This document shows, piece by piece, positions 36,844 through 45,623 of a stretch of DNA of 64,000 nucleotides. How positions within the stretch are numbered: the stretch's first letter is position 1; each line of letters starts with the position of its first letter. The notes under the pieces were generated by a model that was given only the letters and a program-made list of their open reading frames with translations, ran no database searches and was not told where the DNA came from. The DNA is taken from contig CP102593.1 of assembly GCA_025666215.1 (NCBI GenBank), positions 1,439,001-1,503,000 of the forward strand, in the 5' to 3' direction. The stretch is from Xanthomonas campestris pv. phormiicola (GTDB lineage Bacteria; Pseudomonadota; Gammaproteobacteria; Xanthomonadales; Xanthomonadaceae). The position numbers were made by a program, and so were the translations under genes.

Positions 36844-37554
36844 GCGGGACGATCTCCTGATGTTGGGCAACACGTTCCCGTCACTGGCGCCAAGCGCCTG
36901 CGGGCAAGGGTGATCTCGAAATGACCTGTACGGATACGGCGGCTGGCTGGCACCGACGATCGCTGCACTGCGCGCGATCGCCTGTGGAGGCTTGCTGCAA
37001 CGTGAATGTGGTAGCCCCCGGACACGTTCTAATTTTTTGTAAACGCTTACACAAGCGGCTGAACGGTATTTGGTTGAAACCGCTTCCATCACCGCCCGAA
37101 CGAGAGAATTGTCGGGAGTTTGTCGCGTTGTGCAGTGAAAATCGCGCTGTCGCCAAGGTCATCACGCTGTATTTACGTTGTGCATGCGCAAGCCTTCGGA
37201 AGGCCTGGCCGTAGCAGGGCTGGCTCCCTGGCTGGGGCTGGGCACCAGGCCGCTTTCGGCCGTGCGGCGCAGCACCGTACGCCCATCGTTGCTGCACCCG
37301 GATGGTGCGTAAGGGCGCCACGAGGCCTTGCAGCGCGATGGTGCGTGGGCTTGCCGCCATCTGGCGACGGCCCCGACGCGATGGTCGGCGCTCGCGCGTT
37401 GCAAGCGACAGCGCCGTCCCGCCATGCGCTGCCGTGGCTGCCTGCGGCGAGCCTCAGGCCGTTGCCCAGGGTGACGGCCGGGTGCTGGCGGGGGACAGTG
37501 GCGAAAGGCGATGGAAAGACGGCATTGCGAGGGTGGACAGACGATCCCGGTGCC
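36844..37554. other. 711-bp intergenic region with regulatory site
   Basis: No convincing gene lies between the divergent Oar-like receptor and the sterol desaturase. The left part (about 37000-37100) is relatively AT-rich and contains the operator candidate at 37038-37051; the remaining sequence is GC-rich and shows no domain in any frame. Confidence 0.6.
37038..37051. promoter_or_regulatory. LacI-family operator candidate
   Basis: TGTAAACGCTTACA is a near-perfect palindrome with a central CG, the style of operator bound by LacI/GalR regulators. A related half-site AAACCGCTTCC lies at about 37077. It is upstream of the minus-strand receptor gene, in an AT-rich patch. No LacI-type regulator is encoded in the window, so the binding protein would lie elsewhere. 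Confidence 0.5.
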
Positions 37555-38679
37555 ATGGAGCCATCGCCGATGTCATTCCCGTCACAGGTCTGGTCGCAGT
37601 TGGTCACCGAGGTGGCCGACCATGGCGTTGCGCCGCTGCTGGCGACGCTGCACCTGACCGGCCTCAGCGACGATCCGCGCGAGATTGCCGCATCGTTGCT
37701 GATCGCAGCCCTGCAGCTGTGCATCATCGGCGTGCTGTTCCGCCCGCTGGAAAGCCTGTGGCCGGCCGAGCGCTGGGAGCACCGGCGCCTGGCCAGGATC
37801 GACTTCCACTACACCTGGCTGATGCTGGTCGGGGTGTTCCCGCTGTTCTCGTTCCTGATCCTGACCCCGCTGGCCAATGCGCTGGGCGGCGCCGACGCGA
37901 GCGCCGCGTCGGCGTCGGCGCCGGCGTTCGGCCTGCGCCACGCCTGGCCGTGGCTGGACCGGCATCCGCTGGTCTTGTTCGCGCTGTACTACCTGGCCTA
38001 CGACTTCACCTACTACTGGATGCACCGGGTCCAGCACTGGCTGCCGTGGTGGTGGGCGATGCACAGCATGCACCACAGCCAGCGCCAGCTCAGCTGCTGG
38101 GCCAACGACCGCAGCAACTATCTGGACGGTGCGCTGCAATCGTTCGTGCTGGCCGCGGTGGGCGTGGCGTTCGGCATCGCCGCCGACGAGTTCGCCTGGC
38201 TGATGCTGCTCGGCGAACTGGTGCAGAACCTGTCGCACGCCAACGTGCGCTTCGGGTTCGGACCGGTGCTGGAGAAGATCCTGGTCGATCCGCGCTTCCA
38301 TCGCCTGCACCACATGCGCGTGGATCCGCAGCGGCCGAACCTGCACAACTGCAATTTCGGCCAGGTGTTCGCGTTCTGGGACGTGCTGTTCGGCACCGCG
38401 TTGTACGGCGAGCCGCTGCGTCCCACCGGGGTCGGCGACCCGATGGTGGATCGCGACAACGAGCTCGGGCTGGTCGCGTTGCAACTGGAGGGCTTGAAGC
38501 GGTTCTGGGGCGCGGTGCGGCGCCGCGCCGGGTGGACGCCGGGCGAGGTCGCCTTCAGCGAGGACTACGTGCCGATCCCTGTCGAGCATGTCCCTGTCGA
38601 GCATGCGGCCGTGGAGCATGCGGCGGCGCAGAGCGACCGCATCGCGTCAGCGGACCGCGTCGCCGATCCTGCGGCTTAG
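37555..38679 (+). CDS. Sterol desaturase / fatty acid hydroxylase family protein
   Basis: A membrane di-iron oxygenase of 374 residues (369 if the second ATG at 37570 is used). The three histidine boxes are present: WMHRVQH, MHSMHHS and HRLHHMR, with several hydrophobic helices before and around them (SLLIAALQLCIIGVLF, LMLVGVFPLFSFLIL). Family members hydroxylate or desaturate lipid substrates; the lipid here is unknown. The C-terminus is odd: a run of VEH repeats (PVEHVPVEHAAVEHAAA, 38580-38630) follows the domain end and looks like recent short-tandem expansion. Confidence 0.85.
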   Translation: MEPSPMSFPSQVWSQLVTEVADHGVAPLLATLHLTGLSDDPREIAASLLIAALQLCIIGVLFRPLESLWPAERWEHRRLARIDFHYTWLMLVGVFPLFSFLILTPLANALGGADASAASASAPAFGLRHAWPWLDRHPLVLFALYYLAYDFTYYWMHRVQHWLPWWWAMHSMHHSQRQLSCWANDRSNYLDGALQSFVLAAVGVAFGIAADEFAWLMLLGELVQNLSHANVRFGFGPVLEKILVDPRFHRLHHMRVDPQRPNLHNCNFGQVFAFWDVLFGTALYGEPLRPTGVGDPMVDRDNELGLVALQLEGLKRFWGAVRRRAGWTPGEVAFSEDYVPIPVEHVPVEHAAVEHAAAQSDRIASADRVADPAA

Positions 38680-38741
38680 CATTGGCAGGCGCTGGACGCG
38701 GCCTGTGCGCAGGTCGCGTCCACGGCGCGTTCGCCCGCAGA

Positions 38742-39056
38742 TCACTGCTTCTTCAGGCAGCCGCTCATGAAGCTCTTGCGCGCATCGCCCTGCAGCTTCT
38801 GCGTGGCCGCCTTGGCGTTGCAATCCTTCATCCGCTGCTGCGAGGCGTTGCCGGACGCCGGCGCCGCACTGCCGCCGCTGAGGCAGGCCTTCTGCGCGCT
38901 CTTGTAGTCGTCGCCTTTCTTGCCCTTGTTCTGGGCCGAGCACTGGGCCATCAGCGACTGCTGTGCGGTCTGCTGCCTGGGCGCGGCAGCGGCCAGCAGT
39001 GGCGCGGCGGTCAGGCTTAGCAGCAGGCAGGCGGCGAGGGTGGCGGAACGGGTCAT
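38742..39056 (-). CDS. PsiF repeat-containing protein
   Basis: A 104-residue secreted protein. After a signal peptide (residues 1-25, LLLSLTAAPLLAAAAP) there are two cysteine-pair repeats of the PsiF type: LMAQCSAQNKGKKGDDYKSA and RMKDCNAKAATQKLQGDARK, each ending in a second cysteine (ACLSGG, GCLKKQ). The family is named after an E. coli phosphate-starvation gene; its function is unknown. It is convergent with the sterol desaturase. Confidence 0.88.
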   Translation of the reverse strand: MTRSATLAACLLLSLTAAPLLAAAAPRQQTAQQSLMAQCSAQNKGKKGDDYKSAQKACLSGGSAAPASGNASQQRMKDCNAKAATQKLQGDARKSFMSGCLKKQ

Positions 39057-39183
39057 GGCGGTGGTCCGGTCGGGTGGTGCGCGCATCCTGCGCCTGCGTA
39101 CCTGAGCGAACCGTGACACATATCACGAACCAGTGCCGCCAGTGGAGGAACCCGGCGGAACGCATCGGCAGCGCGCGCCGCAC

Positions 39184-39933
39184 TCAAACCTGGGCGAATC
39201 CTCCATCCACGAACACTTCGCTGCCGGTCATGAAGCTGCTCTCGTCCGACGCCAGGAACAACGCCGTCGCCGCGACTTCTTCCGCCCGGCCGATCCGGCC
39301 CAAGGGGATCTGCGCGGTCATGCCCTCGATGATCGCCTCCTGCTGGCCGGTGCCGGACAGCGCCAGATCCAGGCCCGGTGTCGAGATCGGCCCGGGCGAC
39401 AGCACGTTGACGCGAATGCCGGTGCCTTTCAGGTCCAGCGCCCAGCTCCGGGCGAAATTGCGCAGTGCGGCCTTGGTGGCGCTGTACACGCTGAATGCCG
39501 GTGTGCCCATGCTGCCGGTAGTGGAGCCGGTGAGGATCACCGAACCGCCGGCGCGCATCAGCGGCAATGCCTTTTGCACGGTGAACAGCGTGCCCTTGAC
39601 GTTGATGCCGAAGGTGCGGTCGAAGGAGTCTTCGGTGATCGATCCCAGCGGCTGGAAGTCGCCCAGCCCCGCATTGGCGAACAACACGTCGATGCGGCCC
39701 CTGGCGGCTTCGACCTGGGCGAAGACGCGGTCCAGATCGTCCAGTTTCGCAATGTCGCCCTGAATGGCGATGGCGTCGGCACCGATCAGGCGCAGCGCCT
39801 TGTCCAGTTCTTCCTGGCGGCGTCCCACGATGACGACCTGGGCGCCTTCGGCCGCAAAGCGAATCGCGCTCGCCAGGCCGATGCCGCTGTTGCCGCCGGT
39901 AACCACTGCAATCTTGCCGTTGAGCCTGCCCAT
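39184..39933 (-). CDS. SDR family oxidoreductase
   Basis: A classical short-chain dehydrogenase/reductase, 249 residues. The cofactor motif GGNSGIGLA is at 13-21. VGRR at 36-39 (basic residues after the second strand) favours NADP(H). Asn111 is followed by Ser137, Tyr150 and Lys154, the catalytic set (YSATK). The C-terminus has SPGPISTPG and [19 protein letters not shown]. The substrate is unknown. It is divergent from an HxlR regulator 98 bp away that very probably controls it, an arrangement common for quinone- or aldehyde-responsive reductases. Confidence 0.92.
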   Translation of the reverse strand: MGRLNGKIAVVTGGNSGIGLASAIRFAAEGAQVVIVGRRQEELDKALRLIGADAIAIQGDIAKLDDLDRVFAQVEAARGRIDVLFANAGLGDFQPLGSITEDSFDRTFGINVKGTLFTVQKALPLMRAGGSVILTGSTTGSMGTPAFSVYSATKAALRNFARSWALDLKGTGIRVNVLSPGPISTPGLDLALSGTGQQEAIIEGMTAQIPLGRIGRAEEVAATALFLASDESSFMTGSEVFVDGGFAQV

Positions 39934-39975
39934 GACGCACTCCAGAGAATGGTGAGGCGCAACTGTAGATCCGGG

Positions 39976-40014
39976 CTATTATTTTGAATAGTATGCACCA
40001 TTAGGTAAGTACCT
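39976..40014. promoter_or_regulatory. Palindromes between SDR and hxlR, likely operators
   Basis: Two inverted repeats lie in the divergent promoter: CTATTATTTTGAATAG (39976-39991) and AGGTAAGTACCT (40003-40014). The AT-rich first one overlaps the probable promoters. HxlR proteins bind such short palindromes as dimers, so these are natural candidates for the neighbouring regulator. Confidence 0.55.
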
Positions 40015-40031
40015 CGGGAGCGATCGACATC

Positions 40032-40406
40032 ATGGCCAACACCACCCGTTTCAGCTGCGGGCTCGAGGCCGCCCTGGCCATGCTTGGCGGCAAATGGAAA
40101 CCCCTGGTCCTGTACAACCTGGCCAAGGATGTCCACCGCTACGGCGAGTTGCGGCGCGCGATCGGCGGGGTGACCGACAAGGTGCTGATCCAGCAACTCA
40201 AGGAGCTGGAGCGCGACGAAATCGTGGCGCGCATCGACTTCCAGGAAATCCCGCCCAAGGTCGAATACTCGCTGACGCCGTTCGGGCAATCCCTGGCGAC
40301 TGCGCTGGGCGGGCTGTGCGCGTGGGGCACGGAACACATGCAGACGGTCGAACGCATCAGCGAACGCCGCGCGTCCGCCCTCTCCAGATCCCAGCCCGTT
40401 GCCTGA
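40032..40406 (+). CDS. HxlR family transcriptional regulator
   Basis: A 124-residue winged-helix protein of the HxlR/YodB group: CGLEAALAMLGGKWKPLVLYNL (with the conserved Cys9 and GGKWK), RYGELRRAIGGVTDKVLIQQLKELERD (recognition helix) and the wing VEYSLTPFGQSLATAL. The N-terminal cysteine matches the redox-sensing cysteine of YodB-type members. It probably represses the divergent SDR gene and itself in response to electrophiles or oxidants; that part is inferred. Confidence 0.92.
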   Translation: MANTTRFSCGLEAALAMLGGKWKPLVLYNLAKDVHRYGELRRAIGGVTDKVLIQQLKELERDEIVARIDFQEIPPKVEYSLTPFGQSLATALGGLCAWGTEHMQTVERISERRASALSRSQPVA

Positions 40407-40552
40407 TCCGCAGCGCGACGGCCGGCACCGGCGCTGGATGGTGTTGACGTCCGCGCCTGGCGGCGTGGCCCGCTCGTGCACGGCGGTGGCATCGGCCGGG
40501 TCGGCAGCGAGTGCGGCGTCGATGCGCCGCCGCCGCTTCGCTCTCGGCGCCG

Positions 40553-41353
40553 CTAGCGGAAGAACTGGCTCGGCGGCTGGCCGAACTGGCGTTTGAACAT
40601 CGCGGTGAACGCGCTGGGGCTGTCGTAGCCGAGCTCGATCGCCACGTCGATGATGCGGTCGCCGGCGGCGAGGCGTTCCAGCCCGCGCAGCAGGCGCAGC
40701 TGCTGTCGCCATTGGCCGAAGCTCATCTGCAGCTCGCGCCGGCACAGGTGCTGGATGGTCTTGACGTCCACGCCCAGCCGCGCCGCCCAGGCGTGCAGGG
40801 TGGTGGCGTCGGCCGGGTCGGCATCGAGCGCGGCGGCGATGCGCAGCAGGCGCGGATCCTGCGCTTGCGGCAGGTGCAGCGGCAGCGCCGGCAGCGCGTG
40901 CAGCTCGTCCAGGATCAGCCGCATCAGGCGCCCGTCGCGCGAGTCGGCAGGGTAGTCCCAGGGCACGCTGGCAGCGCTGCGGATCAGCGCTTCCAGCAGC
41001 GGCTCCACCGCCATCACCGACGGCTGCGCCGGCATGCCGGCGATCGCGCCGGGGCGGATGTACAGGCTGCGCATGCCCAGCGTGCCGACGCAGCGCACGC
41101 TGTGCACGGTGCCGGCCGGCATCCACAGCGCGCGCGTGCTCGGCACCACCCAGTGGCCCTGGCCGGAACGCACCACCATCAGCCCGTACAGCGCGTAGAC
41201 CAACTGGTGGCGTGCGTGCCGGTGCGGGGCGATGGCGGTCTCGCTGGGATAGTCGGTGGCCTTGCACACCACGTCGGCGGGCGCGTCGTCCACGCTCCAC
41301 GCGTGCGGCGCCGTGGCGCTGGCACTGTCCTTTTCTCGACGAGTGGTGGGCAT
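40553..41353 (-). CDS. AraC family transcriptional regulator
   Basis: A 266-residue regulator with an N-terminal cupin domain (HRHARHQLVYALYGLMVV, WVVPSTRALWMPAGTVHSV) and a C-terminal double helix-turn-helix (residues about 175-266: LHAWAARLGVDVKTIQHLCRRE, and DVAIELGYDSPSAFTAMFKRQFGQPPSQFF). It is divergent from a Fsr-type efflux gene, with 66 bp between the two starts. The pair is the usual layout for an AraC regulator controlling an adjacent MFS pump. Confidence 0.93.
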   Translation of the reverse strand: MPTTRREKDSASATAPHAWSVDDAPADVVCKATDYPSETAIAPHRHARHQLVYALYGLMVVRSGQGHWVVPSTRALWMPAGTVHSVRCVGTLGMRSLYIRPGAIAGMPAQPSVMAVEPLLEALIRSAASVPWDYPADSRDGRLMRLILDELHALPALPLHLPQAQDPRLLRIAAALDADPADATTLHAWAARLGVDVKTIQHLCRRELQMSFGQWRQQLRLLRGLERLAAGDRIIDVAIELGYDSPSAFTAMFKRQFGQPPSQFFR

Positions 41354-41419
41354 GTTGCGCAGGAAGGTCGAAGCGGGTCAGTCTACCATGCGCGCCGAGC
41401 CCTCACTGACCGGTCCGCC

Positions 41420-42640
41420 ATGTCGAGTCTGCGCCCTGCCGCCGCCACCGTTCCTGCCGCCGCCACGCCGCGCCCGGTAGTGGCCGGGGTCCTTGCCGCG
41501 ATCACCTCCTCGCACCTGATCAACGACATGATGCAGTCGCTGATCCTGGCCCTGTACCCGGTGCTGAAGGGCCAGTTCCAGCTCAGCTTCGCCCAGGTCG
41601 GGCTGATCACCCTGACCTACCAGCTGACCGCCTCGCTGTTCCAGCCGCTGATCGGCTTGCGCACCGATCGCCGCCCGGCGCCGTACTCGCTGCCGCTGGG
41701 CATGACCTCGACCCTGTGCGGCCTGCTGCTGCTGGCGTATGCGCCGAGCTTCGCGATGGTGCTGCTGGCCGCGGCGCTGGTCGGGATCGGCTCGGCGATC
41801 TTCCATCCCGAATCCTCGCGCATCGCGCGGCTGGCCTCGGGCGGGCGGCATGGGCTGGCGCAGTCGGTGTTCCAGGTCGGCGGCAACACCGGCACCGCGC
41901 TGGGGCCGCTGATCGCCGCGGCGGTGATCGTGCCCAACGGCCGCCATGCCGTGGCCTGGTTCGGCGCCGCGGCGCTGCTCGGGATCGCCCTGCTGTCCTA
42001 CGTCGGGCGCTGGTACGCGCTGCACCTGCAGGCGGTGCGGGCCGCGCCGCGGCCCGCCGCCACGGCGCCGGCATTGCCGCGCAAGACCGTGCTGCGGATC
42101 GTGGCGATCCTGCTGCTGCTGATCTTCTCCAAGTATTTCTACATCGCCGGGCTGAGCAGCTACTACACGTTCTACCTGATCCAGCGCTTCGGGGTGTCGG
42201 TGCAGAGCGCGCAGTTGCACCTGTTCGCGTTCCTGCTGGCCTCGGCGCTGGGCACGCTGATCGGCGGCCCGGTCGGCGACCGGATCGGGCGCAAGCCGGT
42301 GATCTGGGTGTCGATCCTGGGCGTGGCGCCGTTCGCGCTGGCGCTGCCGTATGTCGGGCTGCACGCGGCGACCGCGCTGACCGTGCTGATCGGCTTCGTG
42401 CTGTCCTCGGCGTTCTCGGCGATCCTGGTCTATGCGCAGGAAATGATGCCCGGCCGCATCGGCACCATCTCCGGGCTGTTCTTCGGCTTCGCCTTCGGCA
42501 TGGGCGGGCTGGGCGCGGCGGTGCTCGGCCTGCTCGCCGACCGCGAGGGCATCGTGTTCGTGTACCAGGCGATGTCCTACCTGCCGCTGCTGGGCATCGT
42601 GGCGGCGCTGCTGCCGAGCCGGCGTCCGGTGCAGGCTTAG
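41420..42640 (+). CDS. fsr: MFS transporter, fosmidomycin resistance (Fsr) type
   Basis: A 406-residue major facilitator protein with about 12 membrane helices that matches the Fsr subfamily: SSHLINDMMQSLILALYPVLK near the N-terminus, IFHPESSRIARLASGGRHG and VFQVGGNTGTALGPLI in the first half, and GGPVGDRIGRKPVIWVS in the second. Fsr exports fosmidomycin in E. coli, but the natural substrate in most bacteria is unknown. Its stop overlaps the stop of the siderophore decarboxylase gene on the other strand (shared TTAG at 42637-42640). Likely controlled by the divergent AraC regulator. Confidence 0.88.
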   Translation: MSSLRPAAATVPAAATPRPVVAGVLAAITSSHLINDMMQSLILALYPVLKGQFQLSFAQVGLITLTYQLTASLFQPLIGLRTDRRPAPYSLPLGMTSTLCGLLLLAYAPSFAMVLLAAALVGIGSAIFHPESSRIARLASGGRHGLAQSVFQVGGNTGTALGPLIAAAVIVPNGRHAVAWFGAAALLGIALLSYVGRWYALHLQAVRAAPRPAATAPALPRKTVLRIVAILLLLIFSKYFYIAGLSSYYTFYLIQRFGVSVQSAQLHLFAFLLASALGTLIGGPVGDRIGRKPVIWVSILGVAPFALALPYVGLHAATALTVLIGFVLSSAFSAILVYAQEMMPGRIGTISGLFFGFAFGMGGLGAAVLGLLADREGIVFVYQAMSYLPLLGIVAALLPSRRPVQA

Positions 42641-43863
42641 GACGTACCCCTGGCCGGTGAACGGCCTTCGCCCGCGGCATCCACGAACAGCATCTGCGGC
42701 GGCGGGTGCATCAGGAACCGCTGGTGCGAGATGTTCCAGGCGTAGGCGCCGGCCAGCGGGAATGCCAGGCAGTCGCCCGGCGCCAGCGCCGCGACCGGTT
42801 GCGCGCGCGCCAGCACGTCCTTGGGCGTGCACAGCTGGCCGACCAGGGTCACCCGCGTCTTGCGCAGCAGCGGGGCCCGATCGCCGCGCAGCACCAGGAA
42901 CGGATGGTCGTGGCCTTGCGCGGCCGGGGTGCGGAAGTGATGGGTGCCGCCGCGGCCGATGGCGAAATATTCGCCATGGCTGCGCTTGATGTCGAGTACC
43001 TCCATCAGGTACCAGCCGCAGCCGGCGCTGACGTAGCGGCCCGGCTCCAGGCGCAGGCGCAGGCCGTCGCCGTGCGCGCGCAGCAACGCCGGCAGGCCGG
43101 TGCAGAATCCGGACCAGTCGAACGAGGCCGCCGGGTCGGCGTAGTTCACGCCGAAGCCGCCGCCGGCGTTCACCGTCAACGGGCCCAGCGCATAGGCCTG
43201 GCGCCAGCCCTGCACGGTCCGCAGGTAGCTGGCGACCAGGCGCAGTTGCGCCTGCGCGTCGCACTGGTGCGACATCAGGTGGAAGTGGAAGCCGGCCAGC
43301 TGCAGTGCCGGGGCCTCGCGCAGCAGTCGCATGGCCGCATCCAGGTCGAGGACGTCGAGCCCGAACGGCGACGGCCGCCCGCCCATCACCAGCCGCGTGC
43401 CCTGCAGGCCGGGCACGGCGATGTTCATGCGCAGGAACACCGGCACGCGGCGCGCGCCCTGCGCGGCGATGCGCGCCAGCCGCTGCAGTTCGCCCAGGCT
43501 CTCCACGTGCAGCGTGCACTCGGAGATCGACACCGCCAGCTGCAGTTCGGCGTCGAGCTTGCCGGGACCGCCGAACAGCAGCGGCCGTCCCGGCTGGTGT
43601 TCGCGCAGCCATTGCAGTTCGCCGCCGGACGCCGCCTCGAAGCCGTCCACCCATGGCGCCAGCGTGCGCAGCAGCGGCGGCTCGGCGTTGGCCTTGGCCG
43701 CGTAATACAACTCGCACCCGGCGGGCAGCTGCGCGCGCAGCGCCGCGGCGTGGCGGCGCAGCGCGGCCAGGTCGTAGACGTAGGCGCACAGCGGACCGTC
43801 GCCGCGTTCGCGCAGCTGGGTCAGCGCCGCCGCCAGTGGCGCCGGATCGATGTGCAGGCTCAT
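42637..43863 (-). CDS. xssE: Siderophore biosynthesis PLP decarboxylase (PvsE-like)
   Basis: A 408-residue fold-type III PLP decarboxylase related to diaminopimelate/ornithine decarboxylases. The PLP lysine is Lys57 in YYAAKANAEPP; FHFHLMSHQ and VNAGGGFGVNY are in the barrel, and CTPKDVLA precedes the C-terminal part. In vibrioferrin synthesis PvsE removes CO2 from citryl-serine to leave the ethanolamine moiety; the same role is expected here. It is last in the operon and overlaps xssD by 4 bp (ATGA). Symbols xssA-E follow operon order and homology to pvsA-E. Confidence 0.9.
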   Translation of the reverse strand: MSLHIDPAPLAAALTQLRERGDGPLCAYVYDLAALRRHAAALRAQLPAGCELYYAAKANAEPPLLRTLAPWVDGFEAASGGELQWLREHQPGRPLLFGGPGKLDAELQLAVSISECTLHVESLGELQRLARIAAQGARRVPVFLRMNIAVPGLQGTRLVMGGRPSPFGLDVLDLDAAMRLLREAPALQLAGFHFHLMSHQCDAQAQLRLVASYLRTVQGWRQAYALGPLTVNAGGGFGVNYADPAASFDWSGFCTGLPALLRAHGDGLRLRLEPGRYVSAGCGWYLMEVLDIKRSHGEYFAIGRGGTHHFRTPAAQGHDHPFLVLRGDRAPLLRKTRVTLVGQLCTPKDVLARAQPVAALAPGDCLAFPLAGAYAWNISHQRFLMHPPPQMLFVDAAGEGRSPARGTS

Positions 43864-45623
43864 GCCGCGGCCTGCCGCTGCGCCGGCAGCGCGATCGGGT
43901 TGGGCAGCAGGGTGTAGTCGGCATGGCGGTCGGCGCGTTGCAGCAGGCGCAGGCGCAGGTTGTTCTTGGCCGGCAGCGGCGCGCCGTCGAGCAGTGCCTG
44001 CAGCGCCGGCTGGGTGCCGTGGCGCTGTTGCCAGGCTTGCGCGATCTCGCCGACGATCCGCCACAGTTGCCGTTCGCGGCGCTCGTGGCCGTCGGCCAGA
44101 TGGAAGATCGCCTCGGCCAGGTTGTTGACCAGCGCGCAGTAGGCGATGCGGTTCCAGCCCTGTTCGGCGCTGTAGTACAGCGACTGCCGCGCGGTTTCGG
44201 ACATCCCGTGCAGGCGCGCGGCCGGCCAGCGCGCCGGCAGCAGCTTGGTGCCTTCCAGGTCGCGGATCCAGACCCGCGCCGGCAGGCCGTCCACGCAGCC
44301 GATCACGGTGTTCTGCAGGTGCGGCTCGAGCACGATGCCGTAGTCGAACCAGGCGCTCCAGACGCCGTCCAGCAGCAGCCGCGCATAGGCATGGAACCAG
44401 GCCGCGGTGGCCGCATCCAGGCTGCCGTAGCGCGGTGCCAGCGCCTGCAGCGGCGCCGCGCAGGCGGCGTTGCCGCGCGCATCGCGGGTGAACAAGGCGC
44501 CGGCCACCTGCGGCTGGAAGCGCAGCCGTTGCGGCGCCGGGATCGCCTGCCGGTAGAGCATGCCGAAGCTTTCGCCCAGGTCGCGGCAGGCCTGCGCATC
44601 GCCGCCCAGCGCCGAGAAATCCAGATCGGTGGCGGCCGGTTCCAGCAATACCTGGAAGCCCGGCACGCGCTGCGCCAGTTCGCGCCAGGCCGGCGCCATC
44701 AGGCGGGTCAGCGCGACCGCGCTTTCCAGTTCGTACCAGGCGTTCTTGCGCACGCAGTTGGTCAGCCGCACGTGCACCGACAGCTTGAGGAAGTAGTCCA
44801 GTTCGGCGTGGTAGAGCGTGCGCACCGACGAGGTCGGGCGCAGCGCGAGGCCGCGTTCGCCCAGCGGTTCGATCCAGCCGCGCGCCTGTGCCTGGCGCAG
44901 CAGCGGGTGCGCGAGCACGCGCTCGGCTTCCCATGGATGGCACGGATACAGATCCGCTGCACCGCCGGCCTGCGCCAGCGTGGCGCGCACGTCCTGGCCC
45001 TGCGCGCGGTACAGGCGCGGGTCGATGCGGAACCAGAACAGCGGGAACCGGCTGCGCGCCTCCGGCGCACAGGCCAGCACCTGCGCCAGCGGCACGCCTT
45101 CGCGGCTCTTCGGCGTCGGGTGCAGGGCGTGTCCCCACAGCATCGATTGCTCGGCATCGATCATCGCCTCGCCGCTGGGCGCGGCGGCCTCGGCGCAGCG
45201 CAGCAACTGCGCGGTCACTGCGATGCTGTTGTCGCTTTGCGCCAGCAATTCGGCGTTGAACGCCTCGCCGTCGGCCAGTTCCTGCAGCAGCAGGCGCACC
45301 AGCGCCGCCGCGTCCAGGCAGTGCCACGGCTGTGCGTTGGCCTTGAGGTACGGCGCCGAGCCGAAGCGGCAGCGGCCCAGCGTGTCGGCCTGCGCCAGGC
45401 GGATGCACAGCGCGGCGCCCGAGGGCAGGCGCAGGCGCAGCCAGCGCTCGCCGGCGCCGGCGATCCCGGGACGGTCCAGGCCGCGGTAGTCGAACTCGGC
45501 CTGGCCGCGGCCGATCGCCACTTCGCGCAGGTAGCAGTTGAGCCAGCAGGTGATCGCCTGCGCTTGCGCCAGGCTGTCGTACCACGGGTCGTGCAGCGGG
45601 TCATGCGTCGCGAGCTGGGACAT
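43860..45623 (-). CDS. xssD: NIS siderophore synthetase, IucA/IucC family (PvsD-like)
   Basis: This 587-residue NRPS-independent siderophore synthetase activates a citrate carboxylate with ATP and joins it to an amine or alcohol. Family marks include LHPTPKSREGVP, YPCHPWEAERVLAHPLL, LRPTSSVRTLYH, the KLSVHVRLTNCVRKN segment and GIVLEPHLQNTVIG. By comparison with PvsD it should condense citrate with serine. It overlaps xssC by 23 bp and xssE by 4 bp. Cytoplasmic. Confidence 0.92.
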   Translation of the reverse strand: MSQLATHDPLHDPWYDSLAQAQAITCWLNCYLREVAIGRGQAEFDYRGLDRPGIAGAGERWLRLRLPSGAALCIRLAQADTLGRCRFGSAPYLKANAQPWHCLDAAALVRLLLQELADGEAFNAELLAQSDNSIAVTAQLLRCAEAAAPSGEAMIDAEQSMLWGHALHPTPKSREGVPLAQVLACAPEARSRFPLFWFRIDPRLYRAQGQDVRATLAQAGGAADLYPCHPWEAERVLAHPLLRQAQARGWIEPLGERGLALRPTSSVRTLYHAELDYFLKLSVHVRLTNCVRKNAWYELESAVALTRLMAPAWRELAQRVPGFQVLLEPAATDLDFSALGGDAQACRDLGESFGMLYRQAIPAPQRLRFQPQVAGALFTRDARGNAACAAPLQALAPRYGSLDAATAAWFHAYARLLLDGVWSAWFDYGIVLEPHLQNTVIGCVDGLPARVWIRDLEGTKLLPARWPAARLHGMSETARQSLYYSAEQGWNRIAYCALVNNLAEAIFHLADGHERRERQLWRIVGEIAQAWQQRHGTQPALQALLDGAPLPAKNNLRLRLLQRADRHADYTLLPNPIALPAQRQAAA

